Below are positions 7,932 through 15,463 of a stretch of 64,000 nucleotides of DNA, piece after piece. The position numbers and the translations under genes were made by a program. The stretch is from Candidatus Aenigmatarchaeota archaeon. Lineage in GTDB: Archaea > Aenigmatarchaeota > Aenigmatarchaeia > PWEA01 > JACQIF01. Below the pieces are notes generated by a model. The model was not told where the DNA came from, searched no databases, and saw only the letters and a program-made list of their open reading frames with translations. The stretch spans positions 641,018-705,017 of the forward strand of contig CP066684.1 in NCBI GenBank assembly GCA_016432325.1. Direction: 5' to 3'. Position 1 is the stretch's first letter. Every line of letters begins with the position of its first letter.

Positions 7932-8461
7932 GGTGTGCCGGCGAGCGACTACCGGTGCGTTAGAATCACGAAGTTCCGGGTAACACCGGGGCTAGTGTTG
8001 AGCACTGAGGAAGGTCCGCCCACCCGAGAAAGGCGCAGCGTGGAAACACGCCGTCCCGCGAGGGACGACTTGGTATCAGAAACGGATTGGCACGGATTCG
8101 GGATGACCTCCGGCGACTATGTCTCCGCCGCCAAATGAAACGGACCAAGAGCGTGTACGGAAACTGCGGTTTCCGACACATCGGAAAGCACGGCTTTCCG
8201 AATGCTGGTGCAAGGCCAAGTAGGCCCTGATGAGGTTACGAAGGGCGGGTAGGCTGCTGTTTCCGTGCGCAAGCGCGGAAAACTCGGAGGCGCAAGCCTT
8301 CGCAGAAGATGAATGTCGCATGGGCCTCCTGTGATGCGCGGAGTTGGCCGCGGTTCGAAACTGCGGCGAGCTGCTGCGCAGAGGGCCCTAACACAAGGTG
8401 GACTACGTCCGTTTTCGGGGGAAACCCCGAAAAGCCGGGGCCGCAAGGCCCCGCGCACACC
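7932..8461 (+). ncRNA. rnpB: RNase P RNA
   Basis: The catalytic RNA that trims tRNA 5' leaders. P1 is GGTGTGC (7932-7938) with GCACACC (8455-8461). P4 is GTCCGCC (8014-8020) with GGTGGAC (8397-8403), inside the conserved GAGGAAGGTCC (8007-8017) and CTAACACAAGGTGG (8389-8400). The archaeal block GGGCGGGTAGGCTG is at 8243-8256. At about 530 nt it is longer than the usual 300-400 nt of archaea; much of the excess is extra hairpins, including a two-hairpin repeat (8151-8205) shared with intergenic elements. Confidence 0.9.
8151..8205 (+). repeat. two-hairpin repeat inside RNase P RNA
   Basis: GTGTACGGAAAC-TGC-GGTTTCCGACACAT followed by CGGAAAG-CACGG-CTTTCCGAATGC. Same architecture as the intergenic elements at 11651-11769, 12507-12558 and 62833-62888: stem, linker GACAYRT, stem. 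Confidence 0.6.
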
Positions 8462-8512
8462 ACAATTACTTCTCTTTAGCCTAAACATTCGTTCACCGAA
8501 AAGCTTTTTGTT

Positions 8513-8743
8513 ATGGGACGCACACTAGAAGCAGTGGGTAGTGGGGACATGGGTTGCACGAATTGCGGTGGCGCCTGCAGGGACGCGGTGTTCAGCGTAA
8601 GGTATGGCGGCCAGATGATCGACTTCTGCGGACCTGATTGCAACATTGGATTCGAAACAGGAGCGAAGGCAGGCGGAGCGCCGGGGTACAGGCTTGCAAG
8701 CTTCAAGGAGACAGGCGCGCGCACAGCGGCTCCGTCGGCGTGA
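8513..8743 (+). CDS. small zinc-binding protein, TRASH-like
   Basis: 76 residues from ATG at 8513; an alternative ATG at 8549 gives 64 residues and begins directly at the zinc motif. CTNCGG (about 15-20) and FCGPDC (about 38-43) provide four cysteines spaced as in TRASH/MYM-type treble-clef domains, which bind metal or protein partners. A T-rich element AGCTTTTTGT (8499-8508) fits transcription start near 8530, which favours the shorter form. Role unknown; transcribed in the same direction as purF, 43 nt upstream. Confidence 0.6.
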   Translation: MGRTLEAVGSGDMGCTNCGGACRDAVFSVRYGGQMIDFCGPDCNIGFETGAKAGGAPGYRLASFKETGARTAAPSA

Positions 8744-8786
8744 GCGTTCAGAACGGGTATAAATCTTTTTCGCGACTACGTCAGCC

Positions 8787-10202
8787 ATGTGTTCTATATG
8801 CGCGATAAGTTCCAGCGGGAACAGCAGAGAAACGCTGACCGACTTGGTCAAACTAATCTTCTCCGGGGAGAACCGCGGCAACGAGTCTATCGGCGCGGCC
8901 GCGTACAACGGCAAGTTCGTCTGCGCGAAGAGGATGGGCGTCAATCTTGATGCGCTAGGATACGACCTTCTCCGCTCCATGGGCGACGCCGGCATCAGCG
9001 CTGGCGTCGGGCAGACGCGCTATTCCACTTCAGGACAGAGCGACATAGACCACGCCCAGCCTTTCACTATAAAGGGCAAGAGCGAGTTCGTCATAAACCA
9101 CAATGGCACCGTGGCCAATGCACAGGAGCTCGTCAAGAAGCATGGTCTTCCTGTGAAGACTCACAGCGACACGGAGGCTCTGGGCCAGCTCATCGCCGGC
9201 TATTCAGACATAGAAACGGGCATACGAGAGGCATCAAAGGACGCGATAGGCGGTTGGAACCTGTCGTTGCTCGAACCCGACGGCACCATTTACGTCTTCA
9301 GGGATCCAATGGGGTTCAGTCCGTTGTTTTATCAACAGGACGAAGAAGGCTTCACCGCGGCTTCAGAAGATTCGGCTCTGTTTGCGGTGGGAAGGTTTGC
9401 TCCGGAAAGGGTGGAACCCGGAGAGCTGCTTGTCGTGAGAGAGGGGCGCTCTGAAAGGAGGCGCCTCGTCAAGCCGACGCTGACCGAGTGCCCATTCGAA
9501 CCCGCATATTTTATGAAGACCGGAAGCACATATCGCGACGACCTAGTCCATGATATCAGGAGAGACATTGGCTGGATTCTTGGGAAACGCGAGGGCCTAA
9601 GAGGCGACGACGTCGTCGTGATGCCCATACTAGAGTCCGGGAGATATTACGCCGAGGGCCTCGCGGATGCGGCGGATCTGGAATATGCGGAGGGCCTGAT
9701 GAAAAACAGGGGCAAGCGCGTCTACATGCACCCTGATGAACGCGCCAAGATAGGCGGAACGTGGAACCGCCAGGACTGGGCGGCGTTAAAGCACGTGCCC
9801 CTGCCTCCAGTGGTGCGCGGCAAGCGTCTCATAGTCACGGACGATTCGATAGTGCGCGGCGATACGACGCGGGTCGTTACGAAGAATCTCAGGACAGCAG
9901 GCGCCGCAGAGGTTCACTGGCGAATCGGTTTTCCCCCTGTAAAGTGGGGTTGCATTTACAAGATGGACCACCAGAAGCGCTCTGAACTTATCGCCGCGAG
10001 AGCGCAAGATGCACATGCGCATACAGAAAGGTATGTGACGAGGTTTGTAGGCGCGGACAGCGTGCACTACCCCACGTGGGCCGAGGTAAGATCGGTTCTG
10101 GAAAGCAACGAAGATTTCGGCAGGGACAACCACTGCACGGCTTGTTTTACAGGAAAATATCCGACGCGCGTGCCTGAGGAAGCGCGAAGAGCTATCGAGT
10201 AA
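8787..10202 (+). CDS. purF: amidophosphoribosyltransferase
   Basis: 471 residues. First step of purine synthesis: glutamine + PRPP to phosphoribosylamine. The N-terminal glutamine amidotransferase domain starts MCSICAI with Cys2 as nucleophile and continues with ENRGNESIGAA and the RYST, HNGT and DTE blocks. The C-terminal phosphoribosyltransferase domain has the PRPP loop IVTDDSIVRGDTTR (about 350-363), and the tail NHCTACFTGKYP resembles the PurF C-terminal cysteine block. TATA GGTATAAATC (8757-8766) lies about 25 nt upstream of the ATG. Its 3' end overlaps the convergent ureohydrolase gene by 11 nt. Length is normal for archaeal PurF. Confidence 0.95.
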   Translation: MCSICAISSSGNSRETLTDLVKLIFSGENRGNESIGAAAYNGKFVCAKRMGVNLDALGYDLLRSMGDAGISAGVGQTRYSTSGQSDIDHAQPFTIKGKSEFVINHNGTVANAQELVKKHGLPVKTHSDTEALGQLIAGYSDIETGIREASKDAIGGWNLSLLEPDGTIYVFRDPMGFSPLFYQQDEEGFTAASEDSALFAVGRFAPERVEPGELLVVREGRSERRRLVKPTLTECPFEPAYFMKTGSTYRDDLVHDIRRDIGWILGKREGLRGDDVVVMPILESGRYYAEGLADAADLEYAEGLMKNRGKRVYMHPDERAKIGGTWNRQDWAALKHVPLPPVVRGKRLIVTDDSIVRGDTTRVVTKNLRTAGAAEVHWRIGFPPVKWGCIYKMDHQKRSELIAARAQDAHAHTERYVTRFVGADSVHYPTWAEVRSVLESNEDFGRDNHCTACFTGKYPTRVPEEARRAIE

Positions 10203-10995
10203 TATTGCTCCAGCAGCGCAGTAGGGTGCGCGCCGCGAGGTTCGCCGTCGGATTTCCAAAACGGTCTGAGGCTACTTCTGTGACGTCAAGACCGATGACG
10301 CGCGAAGCGAACACGCGGTCTATCAGTTCGAAGATTTCCTTGGGCGTAAACCCGTTCGGCTCCGGAAAGCCCGTGTCAGGCGCATACGCCGGGTCGAACG
10401 AGTCCATGTCTATCGTCACGTAAACGGGACCTTTGAGTTTTGAGGGAAGTTTTGTCTTCACTCCCAGCTTCTTCATGGTTTTTTCTACCTCGGGCATGGT
10501 CGCGCGTACGCCGAGCAGCACGATCTCGCAGTTCAGTTCTTTCGCGGCGTGATAGAGCCACGTCGCATGGCTGTACGAAACACCTTCATGGCTCTCCCAG
10601 AGATCGGGGTGCGCGTCGAACGAGACGATAGTTCGCGGCTTGAGTTCGCGCACGACTGGAAGCGTAATCGAGTGCTCGCCTCCAAGCACGGTCAGGAGCG
10701 CCTTTGGATTCTGGCGCACTATCGAGGCGACAGTATCGCGCACTCGGCGGTCCGTCTCTTCAAAAGAGCCTGGAGCGACGTCGACGTCGCCTGCGTCGTG
10801 CACGCGCAGATCGAACGCCCTCTTCTTCTCGGGGATATAGTAGTGAAGGTGCTTCAACGCGTTGCGTATAAGGGCTGGCCCGTATCTCTGCAGAGGGTGC
10901 GCGATTGACGTAGAATCGAAAGGCACGCCCAGCACACAGACGTTTGCGTCGCTGAGCGGGTACTCCACCGTAAAGGATTTCGAGGCGTATAGCAT
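10192..10995 (-). CDS. speB: ureohydrolase, agmatinase/arginase family
   Basis: 267 residues. Hydrolyses a guanidino compound (agmatine or arginine) to urea. The manganese-binding motifs are complete: GGEHS (about 105-109; GGDHS in most members), SFDAHPD (about 123-129) and TIDMDSFDP (about 192-200), followed by G-PEPNG for substrate binding. Archaeal members of this length usually use agmatine for polyamine synthesis, so agmatinase is the better guess. It shares a TATA region with the DedA-like gene and overlaps purF at the 3' end. Confidence 0.85.
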   Translation of the reverse strand: MLYASKSFTVEYPLSDANVCVLGVPFDSTSIAHPLQRYGPALIRNALKHLHYYIPEKKRAFDLRVHDAGDVDVAPGSFEETDRRVRDTVASIVRQNPKALLTVLGGEHSITLPVVRELKPRTIVSFDAHPDLWESHEGVSYSHATWLYHAAKELNCEIVLLGVRATMPEVEKTMKKLGVKTKLPSKLKGPVYVTIDMDSFDPAYAPDTGFPEPNGFTPKEIFELIDRVFASRVIGLDVTEVASDRFGNPTANLAARTLLRCWSNITR

Positions 10996-11015
10996 TGTTA
11001 GGCTTCCCGAAGAAA

Positions 11016-11026
11016 GAATAAAAAGG
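11016..11026. promoter_or_regulatory. shared TATA region, ureohydrolase and DedA-like gene
   Basis: GAATAAAAAGG on +, CCTTTTTATTC on the other strand. ATGs are at 11046 (+) and 10995 (-), both about 20-30 nt away. Confidence 0.5.
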
Positions 11027-11045
11027 CGTCGCGCGTAGGCGTACC

Positions 11046-11639
11046 ATGGACTCGTCTGTAAAGATACTTTTGCTGGGTGTAGTGCTGATATTCCTGTACG
11101 CCTCGTTCAGAACCGGAACTCTTGGGGAACTCGCCGCGCCATTGACAGAACGCTCGACACCAATCTCGGGTCTAATCGCGTCCGTAACACAACACGTGAC
11201 ATCCGCCGACGCCGTCGGGGTGGGGCTCTATGCGTTTGCTTCGAGGCTGTTCTTCCTGCCGCTGCCGCTGGAACCGTACATAGCATATGCGTACGGCACT
11301 GGCACGAACTTCCTCGTGTTGGCGCTGGCAGTGGCCGCGTTCGGCACGATAGGGTCTGCAGTAACGTACGCGGTCGGCAGGTTTCTCGGAAGGTATGTAG
11401 TGAAGGAAGGCAAGTGGAAGAGACGCGCAGAGAGGGTCAAGGATTCGAAGTTCGTTTCGCCTGCCATATTCCTCGCCGCCCTGCTGCCGCTGCCGGAGGT
11501 GGTCGGTCTGGTTTTCGGCGCTGTTCGGATCAGTCTCAACAAGTATATGGTCTATACGTTCGCCGGGCTCGCGGCGAAGACGCTGCTGCTGGTGTTGCTG
11601 TTCGATTACCTGAAACAGTATTTGCAGTTTGCTATCTAG
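11046..11639 (+). CDS. DedA/VTT-domain membrane protein
   Basis: 197 residues with about four to five hydrophobic segments (about 7-22, 55-85, 95-120, 137-160, 168-190). The pattern LPLEPYIAYAYGTGTNFLVL, followed by FGTIGSAVTYAVGRFLGR, is that of SNARE-associated/DedA (VTT) proteins, which act in membrane lipid transport and homeostasis. The usual F/Y-LGR after the Gly-rich turn is kept. No partner gene is evident. Confidence 0.8.
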   Translation: MDSSVKILLLGVVLIFLYASFRTGTLGELAAPLTERSTPISGLIASVTQHVTSADAVGVGLYAFASRLFFLPLPLEPYIAYAYGTGTNFLVLALAVAAFGTIGSAVTYAVGRFLGRYVVKEGKWKRRAERVKDSKFVSPAIFLAALLPLPEVVGLVFGAVRISLNKYMVYTFAGLAAKTLLLVLLFDYLKQYLQFAI

Positions 11640-11650
11640 CGTGGTAACGT

Positions 11651-11769
11651 ATTTCGCACGGGAAGCGAGGCTTCCCGGCGTGTCGAAACCCTAGGGTTTC
11701 GTACATCCATAAAGGCTTTCATTCGGAAGCGAAGCTTCCGATGTGCCGGAACTTCGTTCCGTGCATGCG
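11651..11769 (+). repeat. two tandem two-hairpin elements
   Basis: Copy A (11651-11708): CGGGAAG/CTTCCCG, linker GCGTGT, CGAAACC/GGTTTCG, TACATCC. Copy B (11720-11769): CGGAAG/CTTCCG, linker ATGTGC, CGGAAC/GTTCCG, TGCATG. Sits between the convergent ends of the DedA-like gene and aIF5A. No gene in this interval. Confidence 0.7.
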
Positions 11770-11801
11770 CGTTGAGCTTATGTCCCATAGCGCAAAAGGC
11801 T

Positions 11802-12194
11802 CTATCCCATCAACAGTTTCTTGCCAAGAACTTCCCAATACGTCAGCTCTTTGCCCTGCTCAAGCTGGCCCCTTAGTTCTTCCGGTATCTTGGATTCAAA
11901 TGTCTCGAATGTTTGCATGTCCATGAGTTGAACCGTGTCTCCTGTGACTGCGAGAATCTGGGCCGTGCGTTTGTCTATTATAGGAACTCCAATCGTCTGG
12001 TCGCCTGGCTTGACGATTTCGCGCTTGCGCCCGTCCGTGAGGCCGACGGCGACGATGCGACACTTCGCAGAGCCGTGTTTCCCCGGCTTTGAGATGTCTA
12101 TGGAGAGTACCTTGCATGCCTCGTCGTCGATTATGCAGAACTTGCCGACCTTGAGATTCTTCGCTTCCGTCAGCGTTTTGTCCCCTTCACCCAT
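11802..12194 (-). CDS. eif5A: translation factor aIF5A
   Basis: 130 residues. Binds the ribosomal E site and helps peptide-bond formation at difficult sequences. Contains the modification loop KPGKHGSAK (about 36-44), whose lysine is converted to hypusine or deoxyhypusine, followed by the OB-fold domain. The ATG at 12194 is preferred because GGTGA lies just upstream and TATA CTATAAAAC (12245-12255, minus strand) lies about 55 nt away; a GTG at 12215 would add seven residues. Confidence 0.93.
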   Translation of the reverse strand: MGEGDKTLTEAKNLKVGKFCIIDDEACKVLSIDISKPGKHGSAKCRIVAVGLTDGRKREIVKPGDQTIGVPIIDKRTAQILAVTGDTVQLMDMQTFETFESKIPEELRGQLEQGKELTYWEVLGKKLLMG

Positions 12195-12276
12195 GTATGT
12201 CACCAACTTCCGCACGGCGGGACTGTCATCTCTTGGCCACCAGTTTTATAGTTTCCCGCGGGAAGATTAAAATTGG

Positions 12277-12480
12277 TCATCGTTTGGCCACCAGTTTTAT
12301 ATCGTCTTCTTTCACTGTCACGCGGCCCGCATGCTTCGCGGCCACCGAGGCGTCTTTGGCCATCGCATCCGCGACTTCTTCAACGTATTCGCGCAGCTCT
12401 TCGACGGCTTTGTCCGAGATGCGTTTCGCGCCTGCCTTCTTCGCGATGCGCTTGAGCGGCGCTAACGGCAAGAGAGTCAT
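12277..12480 (-). CDS. archaeal histone 1
   Basis: 67 residues forming one histone fold: LPLAPLKRIAKKAGAKRIS, then the long central helix and DDIKLVAKR at the end. Matches HMf-type histones, which wrap DNA as dimers and polymers. Transcription probably starts about 95 nt upstream from TATA CGCTTATATACG (12594-12604, minus strand), so the leader contains the two-hairpin repeat at 12507-12558. A second histone gene is at 16550. Confidence 0.93.
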   Translation of the reverse strand: MTLLPLAPLKRIAKKAGAKRISDKAVEELREYVEEVADAMAKDASVAAKHAGRVTVKEDDIKLVAKR

Positions 12481-12506
12481 TTACTGGTCCCTCTTCGAGT
12501 CTCTGA

Positions 12507-12558
12507 GTGTACGGGAAGCGATACTTCCCGACATATCGAAACCTCGTTTCGTACACGG
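12507..12558 (+). repeat. two-hairpin element in histone leader
   Basis: GTGTACGGGAAG/CTTCCCG, linker ACATAT, CGAAACC/GTTTCG, ending GTACAC. The outer GTGTACG and CGTACAC are also complementary, giving a three-way cloverleaf. On the other strand it lies in the predicted 5' leader of the histone transcript. Confidence 0.7.
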
Positions 12559-12609
12559 TAAATTCATAGAACCAGAAACGACTTTGGAGAACACGTATAT
12601 AAGCGTTGC

Positions 12610-12981
12610 CTAGAGTTCGCGCAATCGTGCGTGTTCGCTCCAGACGTCCGTGGGGAGCGTGTCGTATATTGACGGTTTCGTTTCTGAGGGTTTCTGTTGC
12701 GGAACATAAGTACCGTCGAGTATGGGTTGCGCGAACGTCCAGTAGAACTCCCTGAACGTGTTGTCCTCGTTCTGCACTCGTCTGAACGCGACTAGCTTCT
12801 TGGCCTCGAGCGTGTATAGAACAGAACGTTCTTGCGCGCCCAGAAGGTTGTCGTCTATTTCTTTCCGATTGCCGAATCTCTTGCAGAGACTGTCGACGAG
12901 CGCCTCGGCGTCCGTGCCGTCCATTTCAAACTCTGCCGTAAGGGCCTTCAAGAGCGATCTGCGGACCGGTTTGCTTACCAT
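12610..12981 (-). CDS. hypothetical protein
   Basis: 123 residues, mostly helical and charged. Residues about 1-40 (RRSLLKALTAEFEMDGTDAEALVDSLCKRF) and 50-80 look like a small helical domain with a possible winged-helix wing (LEAKKLVAFRRVQNEDNTFREFYW). No known family. A TATA box CTATAAATAAC (about 13009-13019, minus strand) fits the ATG. Confidence 0.6.
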   Translation of the reverse strand: MVSKPVRRSLLKALTAEFEMDGTDAEALVDSLCKRFGNRKEIDDNLLGAQERSVLYTLEAKKLVAFRRVQNEDNTFREFYWTFAQPILDGTYVPQQKPSETKPSIYDTLPTDVWSEHARLREL

Positions 12982-13030
12982 TAAAACGCCCGTAATGGGA
13001 ACCGCGGCGAGTTATTTATAGAACAATCGT

Positions 13031-13261
13031 TTAGCGGATCTTCTGCGACGCCGCGCGCAGGCCGGTCTTTGTAAGCGCCAGATTCTCCTCGCCGAACAGC
13101 TTTATGCGTGACAGCATGCCCGAACGCTCGAGAGAGACCAGCGCCTCTTCGACGTCCTTCTCGTTGAAATGCCTTTCAAGAAGGGCCGAGCGGACGGCCT
13201 TCGTATAGACCAGATGGTTCTTGGCGAGGTTCTCCACTATCGCTAGCTCTGCAGAATCCAT
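13031..13261 (-). CDS. small winged-helix protein
   Basis: 76 residues from ATG 13261. A longer frame from 13300 would start inside the TATA box and is unlikely. Three predicted helices (IVENLAKNHLVYTKAVRSALLE, EKDVEEALVSLERSG) followed by a wing MLSRIKLFGEENLALTKTG: a compact DNA-binding winged helix. Divergent from the next gene with a common TATA box. Confidence 0.6.
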   Translation of the reverse strand: MDSAELAIVENLAKNHLVYTKAVRSALLERHFNEKDVEEALVSLERSGMLSRIKLFGEENLALTKTGLRAASQKIR

Positions 13262-13297
13262 AGAATCGCCGTGTCCGTTCTGTATTCTACGAATCGG

Positions 13298-13309
13298 CAT
13301 TTATATAGG
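13298..13309. promoter_or_regulatory. shared TATA box
   Basis: CATTTATATAGG serves ATG 13330 on + (leaderless) and CCTATATAAATG serves ATG 13261 on the minus strand. Confidence 0.6.
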
Positions 13310-13329
13310 TTTACGCAGATGTTGGTCGT

Positions 13330-13776
13330 ATGCCTGTAGTGGGGATCGGAATCAGGAAGATAGAAGCGTCAAGAAACGAACTGTCCGAGAGAGGGATGGG
13401 AGTGGGGCAGTCCCCGCACGTCAAGGACATGAAGAAGACGAAGATAGACGCGCTCGGCGCGGAAGGCCTGGAGATATCGTACGAATACGTCTTCGATTAC
13501 AAAGGCGCCGACAGGAAGAAGTTGATAGCCAACATCACGTTTTCAGGAGAGGCTGTGTACCTGCCCGAAAAGGGCGACGATCTGGAGGAGCTGCTCGCCA
13601 AGTGGAAGAAGGAGAAGAGGGTTCCGTCCAAGATATTCGTTCCGGTGGTCAATACCATCATACGCAGGTGCGTCTCCCGCGCCCTCGTGCTCGCCGAGGA
13701 TCTCAACCTCCCGCCTCCGATAAACATTCCCATAGTGCGCATCGAAAAGAAGAAGAAAGACGTGGAAGCCGGTTAA
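13330..13776 (+). CDS. conserved archaeal protein, possible SecB-like fold
   Basis: 148 residues. An N-terminal beta-rich part (VVGIGIRKIEASR, ISYEYVFDYKGADRKKLIANITFSGEAVYL) is followed by a helix with LEELLAKWKKEKRVP and then NTIIRRCVSRALVLAEDLNLPPPINIP. The latter resembles, from memory, archaeal SecB-like proteins that end NLPPPIPLP; this assignment is tentative. If right it would be a chaperone for unfolded proteins. Leaderless from the shared TATA box. Followed after 15 nt by a small gene in the same direction. Confidence 0.6.
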   Translation: MPVVGIGIRKIEASRNELSERGMGVGQSPHVKDMKKTKIDALGAEGLEISYEYVFDYKGADRKKLIANITFSGEAVYLPEKGDDLEELLAKWKKEKRVPSKIFVPVVNTIIRRCVSRALVLAEDLNLPPPINIPIVRIEKKKKDVEAG

Positions 13777-13791
13777 CGCAAGGGCGTTGAG

Positions 13792-14040
13792 ATGAAAGAA
13801 CGAAATTCCTCTGTTACGATTCGCCAGGAAACGGGCTGCGCGCCTCCGGAAGGATTCTGGACTTCCGTAGTAACGAACGTGGAGTTCAACGGCTTGGTTG
13901 ACGTCACATACAGAATCTCCACCGAACGCGGCGACGCCGTGCTGGCAGACGCACGCGTACCCGTTACCGCGAGCGTCGGCGTGAGGCACAACAGCGCCAT
14001 CGTGTATTACGACGCCGACGACATCAGAAGGCGCGTTTAG
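13792..14040 (+). CDS. small hypothetical protein
   Basis: 82 residues, beta-rich, hydrophilic, without known motif. Probably in one transcript with the preceding gene (15-nt gap; GTTGAG precedes the ATG). Confidence 0.5.
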   Translation: MKERNSSVTIRQETGCAPPEGFWTSVVTNVEFNGLVDVTYRISTERGDAVLADARVPVTASVGVRHNSAIVYYDADDIRRRV

Positions 14041-14222
14041 CCCGCGTTTCGCCTAATCTCCCTTCTGCGCGCGTTTCATTCCGTTTCCTTCTCTCTCCGC
14101 CCTGTTCCACGCGTGGGTTCTCGCGAACTCTCACATTCGAGTGAGGTTTAATCTATATGCTATAACATGTGTGTTAGCATCTCTATGTTATGAAGCGCCT
14201 ATCGTAATAGCTAGTCAACAAC
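14041..14222. other. AT-rich intergenic stretch
   Basis: Between two convergent genes; no gene seen. Holds inverted TAACAT/ATGTTA motifs (about 14162-14192) and the words ATCTCTATGTTATGA, which recur at 15389-15404 upstream of another winged-helix gene. Confidence 0.4.
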
Positions 14223-14720
14223 CTATATGTTCTGGTCTTCTTTTAATTCGCCCGACTTGATCAGGGCCGTCTTCACGACAGAGCGCCACTCGCCTGAGAG
14301 CTTGTTGAGGTGGTTCGCGAAGGCGAGAGAAGGCTTCAGAATCATAAACCAGCCGCGCGAAGGGTTTGATGCGTTGACCTCGCGCTTGCGTTCGAGCAGT
14401 CCGAAGCGGACGAGCTTGGGGATTATCACGTTGTACGCGGTCGCGTCCGGTATGGCGTGCTCCTTGAGGCACGCCGTGAGCATCGTCTTGTCAACGCCCT
14501 TGGGATTTTGCAGCACGAGCGCCAACAGCTTCATCGCGTGACTGTGCGAGCGCTCCTGGTATTCGCGCGGGAAGACGTGGTTCACGATGTCGTTGAGTTC
14601 CCAGCGCACGTCGGGATCCGTTGTTTTCCACGTTTTCCCCAGTATGGAAGGATAGAAAAGCGATTCCTTCGTAGTGAGGCGGTCTTTGACCGGAATCGGA
14701 TTCGCGTTGCCTTTTACCAT
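14223..14720 (-). CDS. winged-helix regulator
   Basis: 165 residues. The centre (about 62-115) has helices HAMKLLALVLQNPKGVDKTMLTACLKEH, AYNVIIPKLVRFGLLERKRE and a wing ending RGWFMILKP, a typical archaeal winged helix. N-terminal 50 residues and C-terminal 40 residues are not assigned. TATA AATATTTATATC (about 14738-14750, minus strand) fits the ATG. Target unknown. Confidence 0.65.
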   Translation of the reverse strand: MVKGNANPIPVKDRLTTKESLFYPSILGKTWKTTDPDVRWELNDIVNHVFPREYQERSHSHAMKLLALVLQNPKGVDKTMLTACLKEHAIPDATAYNVIIPKLVRFGLLERKREVNASNPSRGWFMILKPSLAFANHLNKLSGEWRSVVKTALIKSGELKEDQNI

Positions 14721-14896
14721 ATTCCTAGTTCATAGCGTATCGATATAAATATTCGCGACTGCCGCAGAAAGGATTTGTATCGTACCGTTATTGAGTAAGC
14801 CTATTGGGCCCGTATACCCGTGATTATATGGCAAAAAGGGGCCTCTGGGACCGAATGAGGCCGTCTGGTTTATCGAAACGGTGTGCGTGCGTATTC

Positions 14897-15238
14897 TCAC
14901 TTTTTCGCTTTTTTCGGCAACAATTTCTCGATGTCTATCTTCTTCTCCTTGTTCATCTTGGAAAATTTCCTCGCCAGCCCCTCGACGTCATGGGCGATAT
15001 CCACGCCGTCTCCTGTCAAAGCGATGAGCTTGATGCGCCCCTTCTTCTTGAACTCGACGAGGCCGAGCTGCTGGAACGCGTTGAGAACCTTTATCGTATG
15101 ACTGTACGTGCAATCGACCCCCTTCGCGACCTGCGTCGCGTATTTGGGGATGCCGCCCTGCTTCAGGAAGACCAGCATCTCCGTTGGCTTGTCCTGCAGG
15201 AACAGTTCCTTGAACACATTAGGAGCCGATTTTGACAA
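14897..15238 (-). CDS. winged-helix regulator, MarR-like
   Basis: 113 residues from TTG 15238, preceded by GGTGGGGG; GTG at 15247 is an alternative, and the frame is open further upstream through a GC-rich hairpin in the predicted leader. Residues about 10-95: LFLQDKPTEMLVFLKQGGIPKYATQVAKGVDCTYSHTIKVLNAFQQLGLVEFKKKGRIKLIALT, the order of a MarR/ArsR winged helix with CTYSH as recognition-helix start. A Lys-rich C-terminus. TATA GCTTAAATATAAAGG (15304-15318, minus strand). Confidence 0.65.
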   Translation of the reverse strand: MSKSAPNVFKELFLQDKPTEMLVFLKQGGIPKYATQVAKGVDCTYSHTIKVLNAFQQLGLVEFKKKGRIKLIALTGDGVDIAHDVEGLARKFSKMNKEKKIDIEKLLPKKAKK

Positions 15239-15338
15239 TTCCCCCACCCGAACGGCGCCGCGCTCCCGCGCGCGGCCCCAAGTTCCGATTCTTCTATACG
15301 CGGCCTTTATATTTAAGCCTGAATATTTCCACAATTGG

Positions 15339-15463
15339 GTTAAAATGTATATGATTTAACATCTTGTTCATAACAGCAATGACTATCTCTCGATGTTATG
15401 ATATATATGATAAATCGTGTGTGACATGTCCTATAGACTATAACCATTGGTTTTCGATGTTTT
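15339..15463. other. AT-rich intergenic with TAACAT/ATGTTA motifs
   Basis: No gene. TTTAACATC, TTCATAACAG and GATGTTATGATATATATG form inverted and direct copies of a TAACAT word, possible operators for one of the neighbouring winged-helix proteins. Confidence 0.4.

Noticed and set aside
8076-8488. Open frames across RNase P RNA
   Set aside because: The region has P1 and P4 pairing and conserved RNase P blocks; no protein motif.
14804-14900. Short open frame starting MGPYTRDYMAKRGLW
   Set aside because: It runs into the antisense of a winged-helix gene and has no promoter or motif.
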